Positions 16,499 to 25,075 of a DNA stretch of 52,993 bases are shown one piece after another. Position 1 is the stretch's first letter. Each line of letters begins with the position of its first letter. Under the pieces are notes generated by a model that was not told the DNA's origin, did no database searches, and worked only from the letters and a program-made list of their open reading frames with translations. The DNA is from an uncultured Peptococcaceae bacterium (GTDB lineage Bacteria; Bacillota; Limnochordia; Darwinibacteriales; Darwinibacteriaceae). The translations under genes and the position numbers were made by a program. The stretch lies in contig CALKAR010000083.1 of NCBI GenBank assembly GCA_937988745.1, positions 1 through 52,993 of the forward strand. Reading direction: 5' to 3'.

Positions 16499-19051
16499 AT
16501 GAAGTGCTGCATGCAAAGGCTAAACAGAACGTTGTTGGTGCTGGTTGCTGTTTTGCTGCTTGTCGGTTCCTCTGGGCTTGCCTATGCCGCCGCTGAGTTG
16601 GGCGTGGAAAGTGTGCGCGCCGTAACCGAATTGGGCTGGTGGGGGCAGAGAGTCATCGGAGTGGTCTTGGAGTTCCCAGAAAACGTTGACGTTTCTAGCC
16701 TAACCCCTGAGGATTTTAAGGTACGAGATACCACCTTCAATCCGTATTTCGACACTGGTGACTTCGCTGATCCGGAGTTTATGGCAGATCAAGAAGTTAT
16801 CGATGTTTTCACTGTTCCCGACCCCAAGCTGCTTCTTGACAGCGATCGTCCGGCGGGTCCAGGAAAATACCTTGTGATTATGGTAGAACCTAGCTTTACT
16901 GGGGGAACCAAGATTTCCTACAACGGGGGCATGATGGCCAACCCAAACCAGCCAACTGAGGTCTATATCGGGACCGATATTTACTCCACACGTGGTAAAC
17001 TGCTGACAAAGGCAAGCTCTGAGAAGCTGACCTTGACCGGTCCGGCAGTGGTAAACCGAAGCATCGACCACTTCGTGCATGGCATCGTTGAAAACCCTTC
17101 AGTGGGTTTGCCCCTCAACTATCACTACCGTTTACCATCCAACTACGATCCTTCGAAGAAGTATCCCCTCGTAGTGTTCTTTAATGGCTATGGTCAGGGA
17201 TACTTCCCGGAAGCAGACAACGTTGGTGGGCACCTGATCTGTGACGGTACGCCAGCGTTATGGTTCGGTGAACAGGATGTACCGATCAATGAAGATGTGA
17301 TTTTCTTGGCCCCGCAGAGCACAAGGACAGACCAGTCCATGGAAGTTCAGGCAGAACAGGCAGCAGAGTTGATAAGGGACTTCGCCCAGAAGTTCGCAGT
17401 CGATACTGACCGTATTTACGGCTATTCTCTGTCCATGGGTTCGATTATCGGCTGGCATCTGGTAGCAAACCATTCTGACCTTTTCGCAGCGTTCATCCAG
17501 ACCGGTTTCTTCTCCAACACCGAAGAGCAGGCTGAGGCTGTCGCCGCTGCGGAGATCCCCATGTGGCTGTTCCAAGGGCTGAACGACCATCTCTTAGGAA
17601 GTCAAGGTGCTGTAGAATCATATGAACGTATTGTTGCTGCCTACAAAGCCCGAGGTTTTGATGAAGAACGCATAAACGAACTGATCAAGTTAACGGTGTA
17701 CCCTGATGAGGCATTTGAACCGCAGGGCGCGCCAGACCGTATAGATAGACATGCGCCCCTTGTACCCGCCTTTCAGGATCCTGCTACTTTCCAGTGGCTG
17801 TTAGCGCAGAGAAAGAAGCAGCTAGGCGCACATGCTGGTGAGGTCAAGCATTATGTGGAAGGTCCCACCGTCGTTGAAGATCCAACATCACCCACAGGCT
17901 ACACAGTAACATTTGTTTATAGAAATGACACAGCTACTCGTGTGCAGCTGGCGGGCGATTTAGAACTGCGTGATCTGAATGATCCTCCAGCTCCCTTCCC
18001 AGAGCCTGGTATCCGCTATCAACCGGAGGAATGGAAACCTGGCCGGTACCATGTAGGTGGAGCCGAGTTTCGGAGGGATATGGAGAAAATAGGCGATGAC
18101 CTTTGGGTTATTTCTCTGCCACTGCATGCAGGAGGCCTGAGCTATTGGTACCGTGTGTGGGATCCCGCGCAGGGGTGGGAGGATAAACGGATCTGGGATC
18201 CGGCTTCCAGCCATCCGCGTCCAGCTGGCAACACCACTTTCCGAGTCAATAACAATGATGTACTTGACGTAGTTTATGTTCCCTACCATGAAAAACAGAA
18301 CGATCCGGTACTTAAACAGCGTGCGCAGTATGAACTGCCTGTGGCTGATCCTGCGCAGCGGGGTACGGTGCAGTATGTCGAGTATACACATGTCTTAGGT
18401 GAAGATGGTTGGTACCTTGGTGTTTATCTGCCGCCAGGTTATGATCCCAACCGGCCAGAGCCTTACAAAGTAATGTATTTAGCACATGGAATTTTTGGCG
18501 ATGAGACAGACTTCATGATTCCAGTCAATGCTCCCAATATTTTTGACAACCTTATTGCTAGAGGCGAAGTGGAGCCTACTGTGCTGGTCACTATGGGAAA
18601 TCACTTCTCACCGGGCACTGGCTTTGATTCGTACAATATGAATAATGTTGTACGTAACATTGCCGAAGTGATCATCCCCTTCATCGAAGCAAATTATAAT
18701 GTGTCCAACCAGCGAGAAGGCCGAGCTTACGCAGGATTTTCCATGGGCGCGATGACTGGTGGCTTAGTGATGAATGAACAGCACAGCCTGTTTGGGTATT
18801 TCGGCTTCCTCTGCGGGTCTCCGCGCGAAGTTGATTTCGACCGAATTGCTCAAGAGGCAGGCGACAACAAACCGTTTGTATTCTTGGGCAACGGAATATT
18901 TGAAGGGCCTCTGACGGCCATGAACGAGATCCGGGACAACTTCCGGGATAGAGGAATCCCCAGTGAGACCGCCACTGTTCCTGGTGCCCACGATGGTATG
19001 ACAGCTGGGCAGCTCCTAACAATCTTCGCTCGGGAATACCTTTGGAAGTAA
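16499..19051 (+). CDS. Secreted two-esterase protein (PHB depolymerase-like plus CE1/esterase D-like)
   Basis: 850 residues. Signal peptide 1-31 (hydrophobic core, cleavage after AYA). An Ig-like N-terminal domain (about 32-175) precedes alpha/beta hydrolase 1 (about 185-440) with nucleophile S312 in YSLSMG, D363 and H418 as triad candidates. A linker E-set/CBM48-like domain (about 460-595; SYWYRVWDP) leads to alpha/beta hydrolase 2 (about 620-850) with S748 in GFSMG and H831 in PGAHDG. The second half resembles feruloyl/acetyl-xylan and enterochelin esterases. It likely removes acyl groups from plant polysaccharide outside the cell. AGAGGAGG precedes ATG 16499. Regulation by the palindromes upstream fits sugar-responsive control. 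Confidence 0.87.
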   Translation: MKCCMQRLNRTLLVLVAVLLLVGSSGLAYAAAELGVESVRAVTELGWWGQRVIGVVLEFPENVDVSSLTPEDFKVRDTTFNPYFDTGDFADPEFMADQEVIDVFTVPDPKLLLDSDRPAGPGKYLVIMVEPSFTGGTKISYNGGMMANPNQPTEVYIGTDIYSTRGKLLTKASSEKLTLTGPAVVNRSIDHFVHGIVENPSVGLPLNYHYRLPSNYDPSKKYPLVVFFNGYGQGYFPEADNVGGHLICDGTPALWFGEQDVPINEDVIFLAPQSTRTDQSMEVQAEQAAELIRDFAQKFAVDTDRIYGYSLSMGSIIGWHLVANHSDLFAAFIQTGFFSNTEEQAEAVAAAEIPMWLFQGLNDHLLGSQGAVESYERIVAAYKARGFDEERINELIKLTVYPDEAFEPQGAPDRIDRHAPLVPAFQDPATFQWLLAQRKKQLGAHAGEVKHYVEGPTVVEDPTSPTGYTVTFVYRNDTATRVQLAGDLELRDLNDPPAPFPEPGIRYQPEEWKPGRYHVGGAEFRRDMEKIGDDLWVISLPLHAGGLSYWYRVWDPAQGWEDKRIWDPASSHPRPAGNTTFRVNNNDVLDVVYVPYHEKQNDPVLKQRAQYELPVADPAQRGTVQYVEYTHVLGEDGWYLGVYLPPGYDPNRPEPYKVMYLAHGIFGDETDFMIPVNAPNIFDNLIARGEVEPTVLVTMGNHFSPGTGFDSYNMNNVVRNIAEVIIPFIEANYNVSNQREGRAYAGFSMGAMTGGLVMNEQHSLFGYFGFLCGSPREVDFDRIAQEAGDNKPFVFLGNGIFEGPLTAMNEIRDNFRDRGIPSETATVPGAHDGMTAGQLLTIFAREYLWK

Positions 19052-19060
19052 AGAAACAAC

Positions 19061-19092
19061 AGAAAGGCCGGGATTTCCCGGTCTTTCTTTTC
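19061..19092 (+). terminator. Terminator after the esterase gene
   Basis: AGAAAGGCCGGG pairs with CCCGGTCTTTCT around ATTT, followed by TTTT. The A-rich 5' arm means it could also act on the minus strand. Confidence 0.85.
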
Positions 19093-19110
19093 AATATATG
19101 AAATTAACCC

Positions 19111-19138
19111 TTGTCTCTTCTAATTATTATGGTAAAAT
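19111..19138 (+). promoter_or_regulatory. Possible promoter before the AAA+ gene
   Basis: TTGTCT (19111-19116), 16 bp, TAAAAT (19133-19138), with an expected start near 19145, immediately before a terminator-like hairpin. Confidence 0.5.
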
Positions 19139-19151
19139 ATTCCATGCTGTT

Positions 19152-19194
19152 AAAAAACGAACTTACCTTGACCGCAAGTTAAGTTCGTTTTTTT
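19152..19194. terminator. Terminator-like hairpin in the AAA+ leader (attenuator candidate)
   Basis: A 14-bp perfect stem (19152-19165 with 19180-19193; core ACGAACTTA) ends in seven Ts on the plus strand and seven-base A/T complement on the other. It lies between the putative promoter and the coding start, so most transcripts starting at 19145 would end near 19194 unless the hairpin is prevented from forming. The esterase gene already has its own terminator 60 bp earlier. Confidence 0.65.
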
Positions 19195-19259
19195 GTCCTC
19201 AGGGGACCTTGACAACTGAATAGGTGCACAGCTCTGGAACGGGAAACTTGAGAGGAGTG

Positions 19260-20987
19260 TTGATTATCAGCAAACACCACAAGACCCGCGCTGCAGCGAG
19301 AACTTCCCGGGTATCTCTGGACAAGCCAGTTACATGGGAAGAAATCGAGAAGGACATTGACTCCTTAGTGGGGATTCCGTTGGTCAAAGAGCAGCTTTTG
19401 GAGATTGCGCAAGTCCTTGAGAATATCAGGCGACACCGAGACCGACACCGTCTCAAGGATATGCCTCCGCTGCATTTTCTAGTTGAAGGCCCGGCAGGCG
19501 GTGGCAAGAGACGCATAGCATTCATCCTAGGTAAACTCTTACAATACTATCGTCTGGCAGATAACCCTCTTCATGCCATAACAATAAACAACATCGAATC
19601 TCTGCCTCAGGTTTGTGATGGGACACCGATCTATGCTCCAGTTGTACCTAGGCTGATGCCGAGAGAAAGCCGCCCTAATTATCCAGCCGCGGTTATGTTT
19701 TGGGCACACCTGCAGGTCCTTGCTGAGCGGCAGAGCGTAATCTTGGGCCTCGATTCCGATAATACCGAGGGGATGGAATTCTTAGAAACGCTGGCTTTCT
19801 TCTCCGAGATCCAGCTGAAGATCCGAATTCCCGAATACAGCTGGCCTGATTACCTAACCCATGCTCGCAAGTACGCAGCTAAGCAGAGGTTTAAACTCGC
19901 TAAACCTGCTCTGGACCAACTCAAGCTGTGTCTCGAAGAGCCCCAAGAAGAACCTAATTTTGCCAGTATGCGTTCTGTGGAGACGCTGATAGACCGAGCG
20001 ATCATGAACTATTATATTAACCCCGGGGAGGATGCCCCGCAAGGCCGGCAGTTTGCAACCCTGCTCCCGCAGCACTTCGCACACTGTTTGCGTGACCAGA
20101 TACAGCCACTTGTCGTACAGACCAGAGATCCTCTAGCGGAAATTAATTCCTTAGTGGGTCTTAAAGAAATCAAGACCAGGCTTAATGAACTCTTTGCCTG
20201 GGTGAATCTGCAGAAAAGGCGAGCAGAAAAAGGATTTCCATCGGAATCTATCAGTACACACATGGCATTTTCCGGTTCACCAGGCACAGGCAAAACCACA
20301 GTAGCTCGCTTGGTTGGACAAGCTTTGAAAGAAATGGGTCTTTTAGAAAAAGGTCATCTGGTTGAAGTCAGCCGAGAGGATCTCGTAGGGCAATATGTCG
20401 GTCATACGGCCCGGAAGACTGCTGATGTAATTGACCGTGCTTTAGGTGGAGTACTCTTTATTGACGAGTGTTACAGTTTAAATGCAGGTCACTCGCTGGA
20501 CTTTGGCCAGGAAGCTGTGGCTGTGTTAATTAAGAAGATGGAAGACGCTCGTGACAATCTCACAGTGATTTTTGCGGGATACAGTCAAGAGATGGAATCC
20601 TTCTTGAAAATTAACCCTGGTCTGAGATCTCGAATTCAGTTTCACCTGTCGTTTCCTGATTATACTGGTGAAGAACTGATGGAGATCTTCTTAAAGCTCT
20701 GTCGGGATGAAAGCTATGATCTGTCTGACGAAGCTGCTGCAGACTTAGAACGCCTGCTGCATCAGCTTTATGAAAACAAACAGGATGATTTCGCCAATGG
20801 CCGTTTAGTGCGGTCTTTGTTTGAAAGAGCAAAGCTCTCTCTAGCGATGAGGGTGTGGAAAGAACCTGAGACGACCTCCTTAAGTCTAATTCTCCCTGAG
20901 GATATTAGAGCATTAATGTCGTACGATGATGTAATCAGCCTTTTGAAGCCAAATCACCGATGCATTGGTTTTCGGGCTGCTGGTTAA
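19260..20987 (+). CDS. CbxX/SpoVK-like AAA+ ATPase with two ATPase modules
   Basis: 575 residues from TTG 19260 (587 if GTG 19224 is used; numbering here follows the longer form). The N-terminal module has a degenerate Walker A, GPAGGGKR (89-96), and a poor Walker B (SVILGLDS). The C-terminal module is complete and CbbX/SpoVK-like: GSPGTGKTT (351-359), VLFIDECYSL (410-419), sensor-1 VIFAGY (448-453) and arginine finger NPGLRSR (464-470). CbbX-type proteins remodel other proteins. The start is unclear: AGAGGAG (19251-19257) is only 2 bases from TTG 19260, and 5 from an ATT codon. It converges on the McrBC-like operon. Confidence 0.85.
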   Translation: MIISKHHKTRAAARTSRVSLDKPVTWEEIEKDIDSLVGIPLVKEQLLEIAQVLENIRRHRDRHRLKDMPPLHFLVEGPAGGGKRRIAFILGKLLQYYRLADNPLHAITINNIESLPQVCDGTPIYAPVVPRLMPRESRPNYPAAVMFWAHLQVLAERQSVILGLDSDNTEGMEFLETLAFFSEIQLKIRIPEYSWPDYLTHARKYAAKQRFKLAKPALDQLKLCLEEPQEEPNFASMRSVETLIDRAIMNYYINPGEDAPQGRQFATLLPQHFAHCLRDQIQPLVVQTRDPLAEINSLVGLKEIKTRLNELFAWVNLQKRRAEKGFPSESISTHMAFSGSPGTGKTTVARLVGQALKEMGLLEKGHLVEVSREDLVGQYVGHTARKTADVIDRALGGVLFIDECYSLNAGHSLDFGQEAVAVLIKKMEDARDNLTVIFAGYSQEMESFLKINPGLRSRIQFHLSFPDYTGEELMEIFLKLCRDESYDLSDEAAADLERLLHQLYENKQDDFANGRLVRSLFERAKLSLAMRVWKEPETTSLSLILPEDIRALMSYDDVISLLKPNHRCIGFRAAG

Positions 20988-20995
20988 TAACACCA

Positions 20996-21031
20996 AAAGG
21001 ACACTGTTCTGTACTCGGAACAGTGTCCTTT
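20996..21031. terminator. Bidirectional terminator between convergent genes
   Basis: A 14-bp perfect stem (20996-21009 with 21018-21031) with AAA/TTT ends and an 8 nt loop lies between the AAA+ gene and the end of the McrBC-like operon. It serves both strands. Confidence 0.85.
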
Positions 21032-21054
21032 GTGCTGTTAATGTTCTCTCGAAC

Positions 21055-23145
21055 CTAGTCACGTCCGCAGACCGGACACTTATACCACCAACCGGTATCT
21101 CCTTTTTCGGATCGTTCGTGTAGACAGATGTCTTTTGTTTTCAAAATCAGATGCTCTGGTTTACGAACGCAGTGCTGAATAACCCAAAACTTCGTGCATT
21201 CGTGACATACACAATACAGGGGAGTTCCCAGCTTCTTATTTAGGTCTGTATGCAGAAGATATTCGATGTACTCTTGTTCTTGTGGATCTGTGGTTGGCCG
21301 TTCTGGTTGAAGCCTTATCTCTGTTCCTACCGTCAGCTTCCTGGCGCAGTAAACACAGATATCCTTTTGCTCTCCATGATACTGCAGAATCAAACTAAAG
21401 ATTTTATTGATCTGTTTATCTAGTTCTTCACTTCGCTTACTGATCTGTTGGCCCGGTTTTAGATGCGGTCTGAAGCTGATTGCACCAAAACGATGTTCAG
21501 CATAATCTTCGCTGGCATCCGGAGTGTTCAGTTTAGTTCTTAGAGGCATTTCCCCCCAATAATCCACATTGCGGTCAGTATGCAGAATAAACGATGCCGT
21601 TAAGTGGAACGGATCAAGGTACTTACCTCTTGCACATCCCTCCACATCTTCCACAATTTGCTGGACACCCTGCTCCTCATAGTTTCGATACTTGGCATCA
21701 AATACGAATGTCCCTTTGAGAGTCTTATTGATCAACAATTCTATGAAGACATCTGGTGTACGTTGAGAATTTCGGGTATCGTCTTGAAGTATTTTTTCAT
21801 AATACAGCCTTACCTCTATCTCAGGTCCATTATTGGCGAATTTCCCTTGGAGTATAAAAGCTTTGTTTCTGGGAATTTCTATTTGTCCTTGTCGCATCGT
21901 GATCTCATCATAGAGGCTGCGGCCATTTATTGGTCTCAACTTGAGCTTTTCAATGAAGCTTTCGTAGAGCTGAGCAAGACACCAGATCTCATACAGTTCC
22001 CAGGTTGGCCTTACCCTTCCCTGCCAGCAATCAGCAAATAGTGCAAACACCTTTACAAAGCCTTCCAAGGTACCTTTCTGACTGCTGAAAAACGTCCGCA
22101 AGACAGCCGCGTAGCCAGGTGTGCCTAACAGACGCTGTGTGATTTCCGGCATCTCTCTCGGCGTAGGTATGCTTTTGAGAAACGGAGCCGATCGAGCCTC
22201 TCTTGCCCAATCAGCTATATCGCGCAGTTTGATAACTGCTCTGCCAATACGGTTGTTGAGTTCCTCTATCCCTTGGTTTACTTCACTAATCTTTTTCTCT
22301 AAGTGCTCACCAAAGTTTTTCAACATCCTGAGGCTGTATCCATCGTGTTCAATTGTTCCCCTGATGAGCGAATCCAGGTTAGCTGCAGTTGCTTCGGCTA
22401 AATTAATGAGATAGTGATCCAGAATGTGGCACAGAAACTGGTTTTCACTGCAGTTTGTGCTAGATACTCGCGTTAAACCTCTCTGGAGAGCGTTTGGCTT
22501 ACTTAGGTAACGTTCAATGAGCATCTGTGGGGAACGAACATGTGAATAATCCCGATTGACAGCTGTTTCTACCCTAATTTCCTTGAGAGGCCTTTGCTGG
22601 ATAAAAGACCAATTCTGTTGAAAAGCCTTTCCCAGCCTTAAAATCGCCTCGGCTGATTGGAAATAGGCCTCAAGTCCCTGTGTGGTACCTGCGTATTGTT
22701 CTCTTCCGACGCTGTCTGGGACAGGACCAAGAATCTCTGTATTCAATAAGGTTGCAGTAGAAACAGCCAAAATCCCGATTTGGCGAAGCATGATCTGCAG
22801 TTCCTCTTCAGTTATGTTTGCTGGTTCTATTTCTAACTTGGATTCACTGACAGTAATGGGATTACTCTGCTCATCGGTGAGTATGACTGAGATTGTACCG
22901 GCAGGAGCGTAGACGGCCTTAGCAATCGGCTTTTTGCGCGATGTATCCTTAGGAACAAACCAATTGATGCGATCTTCCGAAACGAGTTGAAGCGGCGGAT
23001 CGCCCTGAATAACTACTCTTCCATCCCATGGTTCCGTCAGATGAACCCACCATTCTTTGCCAAATTGACGGGTTCGGGGGACCCCATCTTCTCCTAGAAG
23101 AACGCCGCTGTCGTCAACGAATGTTATCTTTGGGTAATCCATCAT
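21055..23145 (-). CDS. DUF2357/PD-(D/E)XK nuclease, McrC-like partner
   Basis: 696 residues. N-terminal beta-rich DUF2357-type region (about 1-110), a helical middle (110-375) with LxxR and coiled stretches, then a PD-(D/E)XK nuclease: YEIW (E386), RTPDVFIEL (D465), FVFDAKYR (D483, K485). The C-terminus adds cysteine pairs C597/C600, C645/C647/C650 and C690/C693 (CPVC), fitting one or two zinc ribbons. McrC-type proteins are the nuclease subunit driven by an McrB-like motor, cutting foreign or modified DNA (some branches RNA). ATG 23145 abuts the upstream stop; the second ATG at 23142 has better spacing from GGCGG. Confidence 0.85.
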   Translation of the reverse strand: MMDYPKITFVDDSGVLLGEDGVPRTRQFGKEWWVHLTEPWDGRVVIQGDPPLQLVSEDRINWFVPKDTSRKKPIAKAVYAPAGTISVILTDEQSNPITVSESKLEIEPANITEEELQIMLRQIGILAVSTATLLNTEILGPVPDSVGREQYAGTTQGLEAYFQSAEAILRLGKAFQQNWSFIQQRPLKEIRVETAVNRDYSHVRSPQMLIERYLSKPNALQRGLTRVSSTNCSENQFLCHILDHYLINLAEATAANLDSLIRGTIEHDGYSLRMLKNFGEHLEKKISEVNQGIEELNNRIGRAVIKLRDIADWAREARSAPFLKSIPTPREMPEITQRLLGTPGYAAVLRTFFSSQKGTLEGFVKVFALFADCWQGRVRPTWELYEIWCLAQLYESFIEKLKLRPINGRSLYDEITMRQGQIEIPRNKAFILQGKFANNGPEIEVRLYYEKILQDDTRNSQRTPDVFIELLINKTLKGTFVFDAKYRNYEEQGVQQIVEDVEGCARGKYLDPFHLTASFILHTDRNVDYWGEMPLRTKLNTPDASEDYAEHRFGAISFRPHLKPGQQISKRSEELDKQINKIFSLILQYHGEQKDICVYCARKLTVGTEIRLQPERPTTDPQEQEYIEYLLHTDLNKKLGTPLYCVCHECTKFWVIQHCVRKPEHLILKTKDICLHERSEKGDTGWWYKCPVCGRD

Positions 23146-24936
23146 TTACCGCCAATAACTTACCAGAGGTCTGTGTGTATCTTCAGCCTGCTCTGTTAAC
23201 CAAGACTCGACCCGTTGTGCGGAATCGGACAAGTAGGGGCCAACACTCTCCAGCCATGAGCGTAGCAGTATTTCTCTGTTGCCATTTTTATGGAATTTTA
23301 TGCGGGGCAGAAGTTTCGTGAAAACGAAGTACTGGAATGCGCGGTCTTCCTCAATGCCCATTAGATGTGCTACGGTAATGAATTCAATGTAGTCTCGCCT
23401 TGTTCTATAACCCAATGGAACACCTAAGTCCTTTAGGAACTTGTTGTTCCACTCCACCACCCGCTGCCAGAGCTCTTGTGCACGCTTCGACAGGCGGTGT
23501 TTTGCACAAGACTGTCGAAGAGCGTCCAAGCTTAGAGGTAAATGATGGTATGATTCCGGTTTATCACTTACCATACTGAGGTCTGCCGTTGGGAAGTTAA
23601 TCACATAGGAACGGTCAATGACCTTCGGACTTAGGTCATAAGTTGTCTCGTCCGCATTTAAGGTCCCCATCAGTACAAGATTATGCGGAATATCTACTGT
23701 TCCTGGATAGGCGCGCAGCGATTGGGCTAGTTCACCCATGCGAAGCTCCTTGTCTAGAGAAAGACGTTTATTTTCGCTGTTAAGCTGGTCCTTTTCGTCC
23801 TTTAATAAGCGATATTCGCGCAGCAGTCTCTTGTAGATGTCTTGGGCGTATAATTGGACGCCTGCGCGTCTTCCGCCATTGGTTTTGCTGTATTCAAGTA
23901 AGGAAAGAAGATCTGCTCCATAATCTTCAATTCGAGCTAAGTTAAGCTCATCTAGCGTCAAAAAGAAGAAACGATCCGCATATTCTCCGGCTTTTATCAG
24001 CCCGTTGGCAAAGGGAGAAGGCGAATAGAGGTTCCTCAGAGGATCGAAAAAGCCCAATAGATCTGATGAATCCAGCCAACTCGGCCGCACCGGTACGACT
24101 TCGGCTCCCCCGTCCAGCAGCTGGGCCGCAGTTCTAATAGTCCGGGTTTTTCCTGTTCCAACAGACCCGCTTAGAAGAACGAGGCTGCCGCTCAGGCAAG
24201 CAGCTAAGGCCGAAATGAGGAAGCTACAGCTCACATCTTCGGGAAGATTTAAACCTGCCTTGTTCAAGTTCGTATGCCACTGCTTTCCGATTGTCTCAAA
24301 GTCTAGAGGTTCACGCCTTTTTTGGACAGGTCCTTTTCTTAGAGGCAAGATGTGCTCTATGGGCTTGATTTTCTTTTTGTAGTGTTCTTCAATCCGCTTT
24401 TCCTCTTTTTTTAACTTCTGCCATTCTGCATCGCGTTCTTCTCTGTCTTGAAGAATTTGATGGAAGTGATTCGTTCTTTCTTGCCTGACTTTTTCTGCCA
24501 CCTTTTTTGCTCGGGCGATATGTAACTCGTATTCCCGATTAAGCTCTTCCAATTGAGTTTGCAATTCAACTTGGAGAGTTTCTAGCAAGGCATTTTTTAG
24601 TCCTTGGGCTTGAGGCGTAGTAAGTTTCCTCGCATTCGCCGCTATGGGATCACCAAGCCCATCGCGATTACGTCCTCGCGTTCCTGGCTCGTACCAATAG
24701 AAGCCGATATAGTCGTATTCTTTTACGTCTACACCTGGATTTAGACGACGAGGAGCAAAAAACACAGAGGCGGAATCACCAGAATCGGTTGGCAAACCCT
24801 GAATCAGTGAACGGATCTTGAACCAGTGTTCGTGTACTGCTGTGACTTGCCCCACTAACTCTCGATCAGTCAGCAGGGGAATAACCCACCAATATTGCAC
24901 ATCATTCTGTGTCAATTTGTAGTTAGTTGATTGCAA
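23146..24936 (-). CDS. McrB-like AAA+ NTPase with coiled coils
   Basis: 596 residues. N-terminal domain of about 105 residues (KEYDYIGFYWYEPG) of unknown specificity, long charged coiled coil (about 113-195), then an McrB-class AAA+ module: GSVGTGKT (257-264), FFFLTLDELNLAR (323-335), and GTLNADETTYDLSPKVIDRS (424-443) as the sensor-1/arginine region. A second coiled insert (about 365-405) sits between Walker B and sensor 1. The GTxNxDxTT form is typical of McrB homologues paired with DUF2357 nucleases rather than E. coli McrB (MNTAD). TTG 24936 follows AAAGGAGA by about 8 bases. It is the first gene of the operon and directly abuts the nuclease gene. Confidence 0.87.
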   Translation of the reverse strand: MQSTNYKLTQNDVQYWWVIPLLTDRELVGQVTAVHEHWFKIRSLIQGLPTDSGDSASVFFAPRRLNPGVDVKEYDYIGFYWYEPGTRGRNRDGLGDPIAANARKLTTPQAQGLKNALLETLQVELQTQLEELNREYELHIARAKKVAEKVRQERTNHFHQILQDREERDAEWQKLKKEEKRIEEHYKKKIKPIEHILPLRKGPVQKRREPLDFETIGKQWHTNLNKAGLNLPEDVSCSFLISALAACLSGSLVLLSGSVGTGKTRTIRTAAQLLDGGAEVVPVRPSWLDSSDLLGFFDPLRNLYSPSPFANGLIKAGEYADRFFFLTLDELNLARIEDYGADLLSLLEYSKTNGGRRAGVQLYAQDIYKRLLREYRLLKDEKDQLNSENKRLSLDKELRMGELAQSLRAYPGTVDIPHNLVLMGTLNADETTYDLSPKVIDRSYVINFPTADLSMVSDKPESYHHLPLSLDALRQSCAKHRLSKRAQELWQRVVEWNNKFLKDLGVPLGYRTRRDYIEFITVAHLMGIEEDRAFQYFVFTKLLPRIKFHKNGNREILLRSWLESVGPYLSDSAQRVESWLTEQAEDTHRPLVSYWR

Positions 24937-25075
24937 TCTTCGAATCTCCTTTCGACGCGGTGAATGTCTTTACAATCATTTTCGCTGTGTCAGAGCTTTT
25001 CCCCTAGCCCTAGAGGTTCTTTTTGCCAATGGGCGAATATATTTTTTAACATTCTCAAGGAGACGTGGTCAAGTC

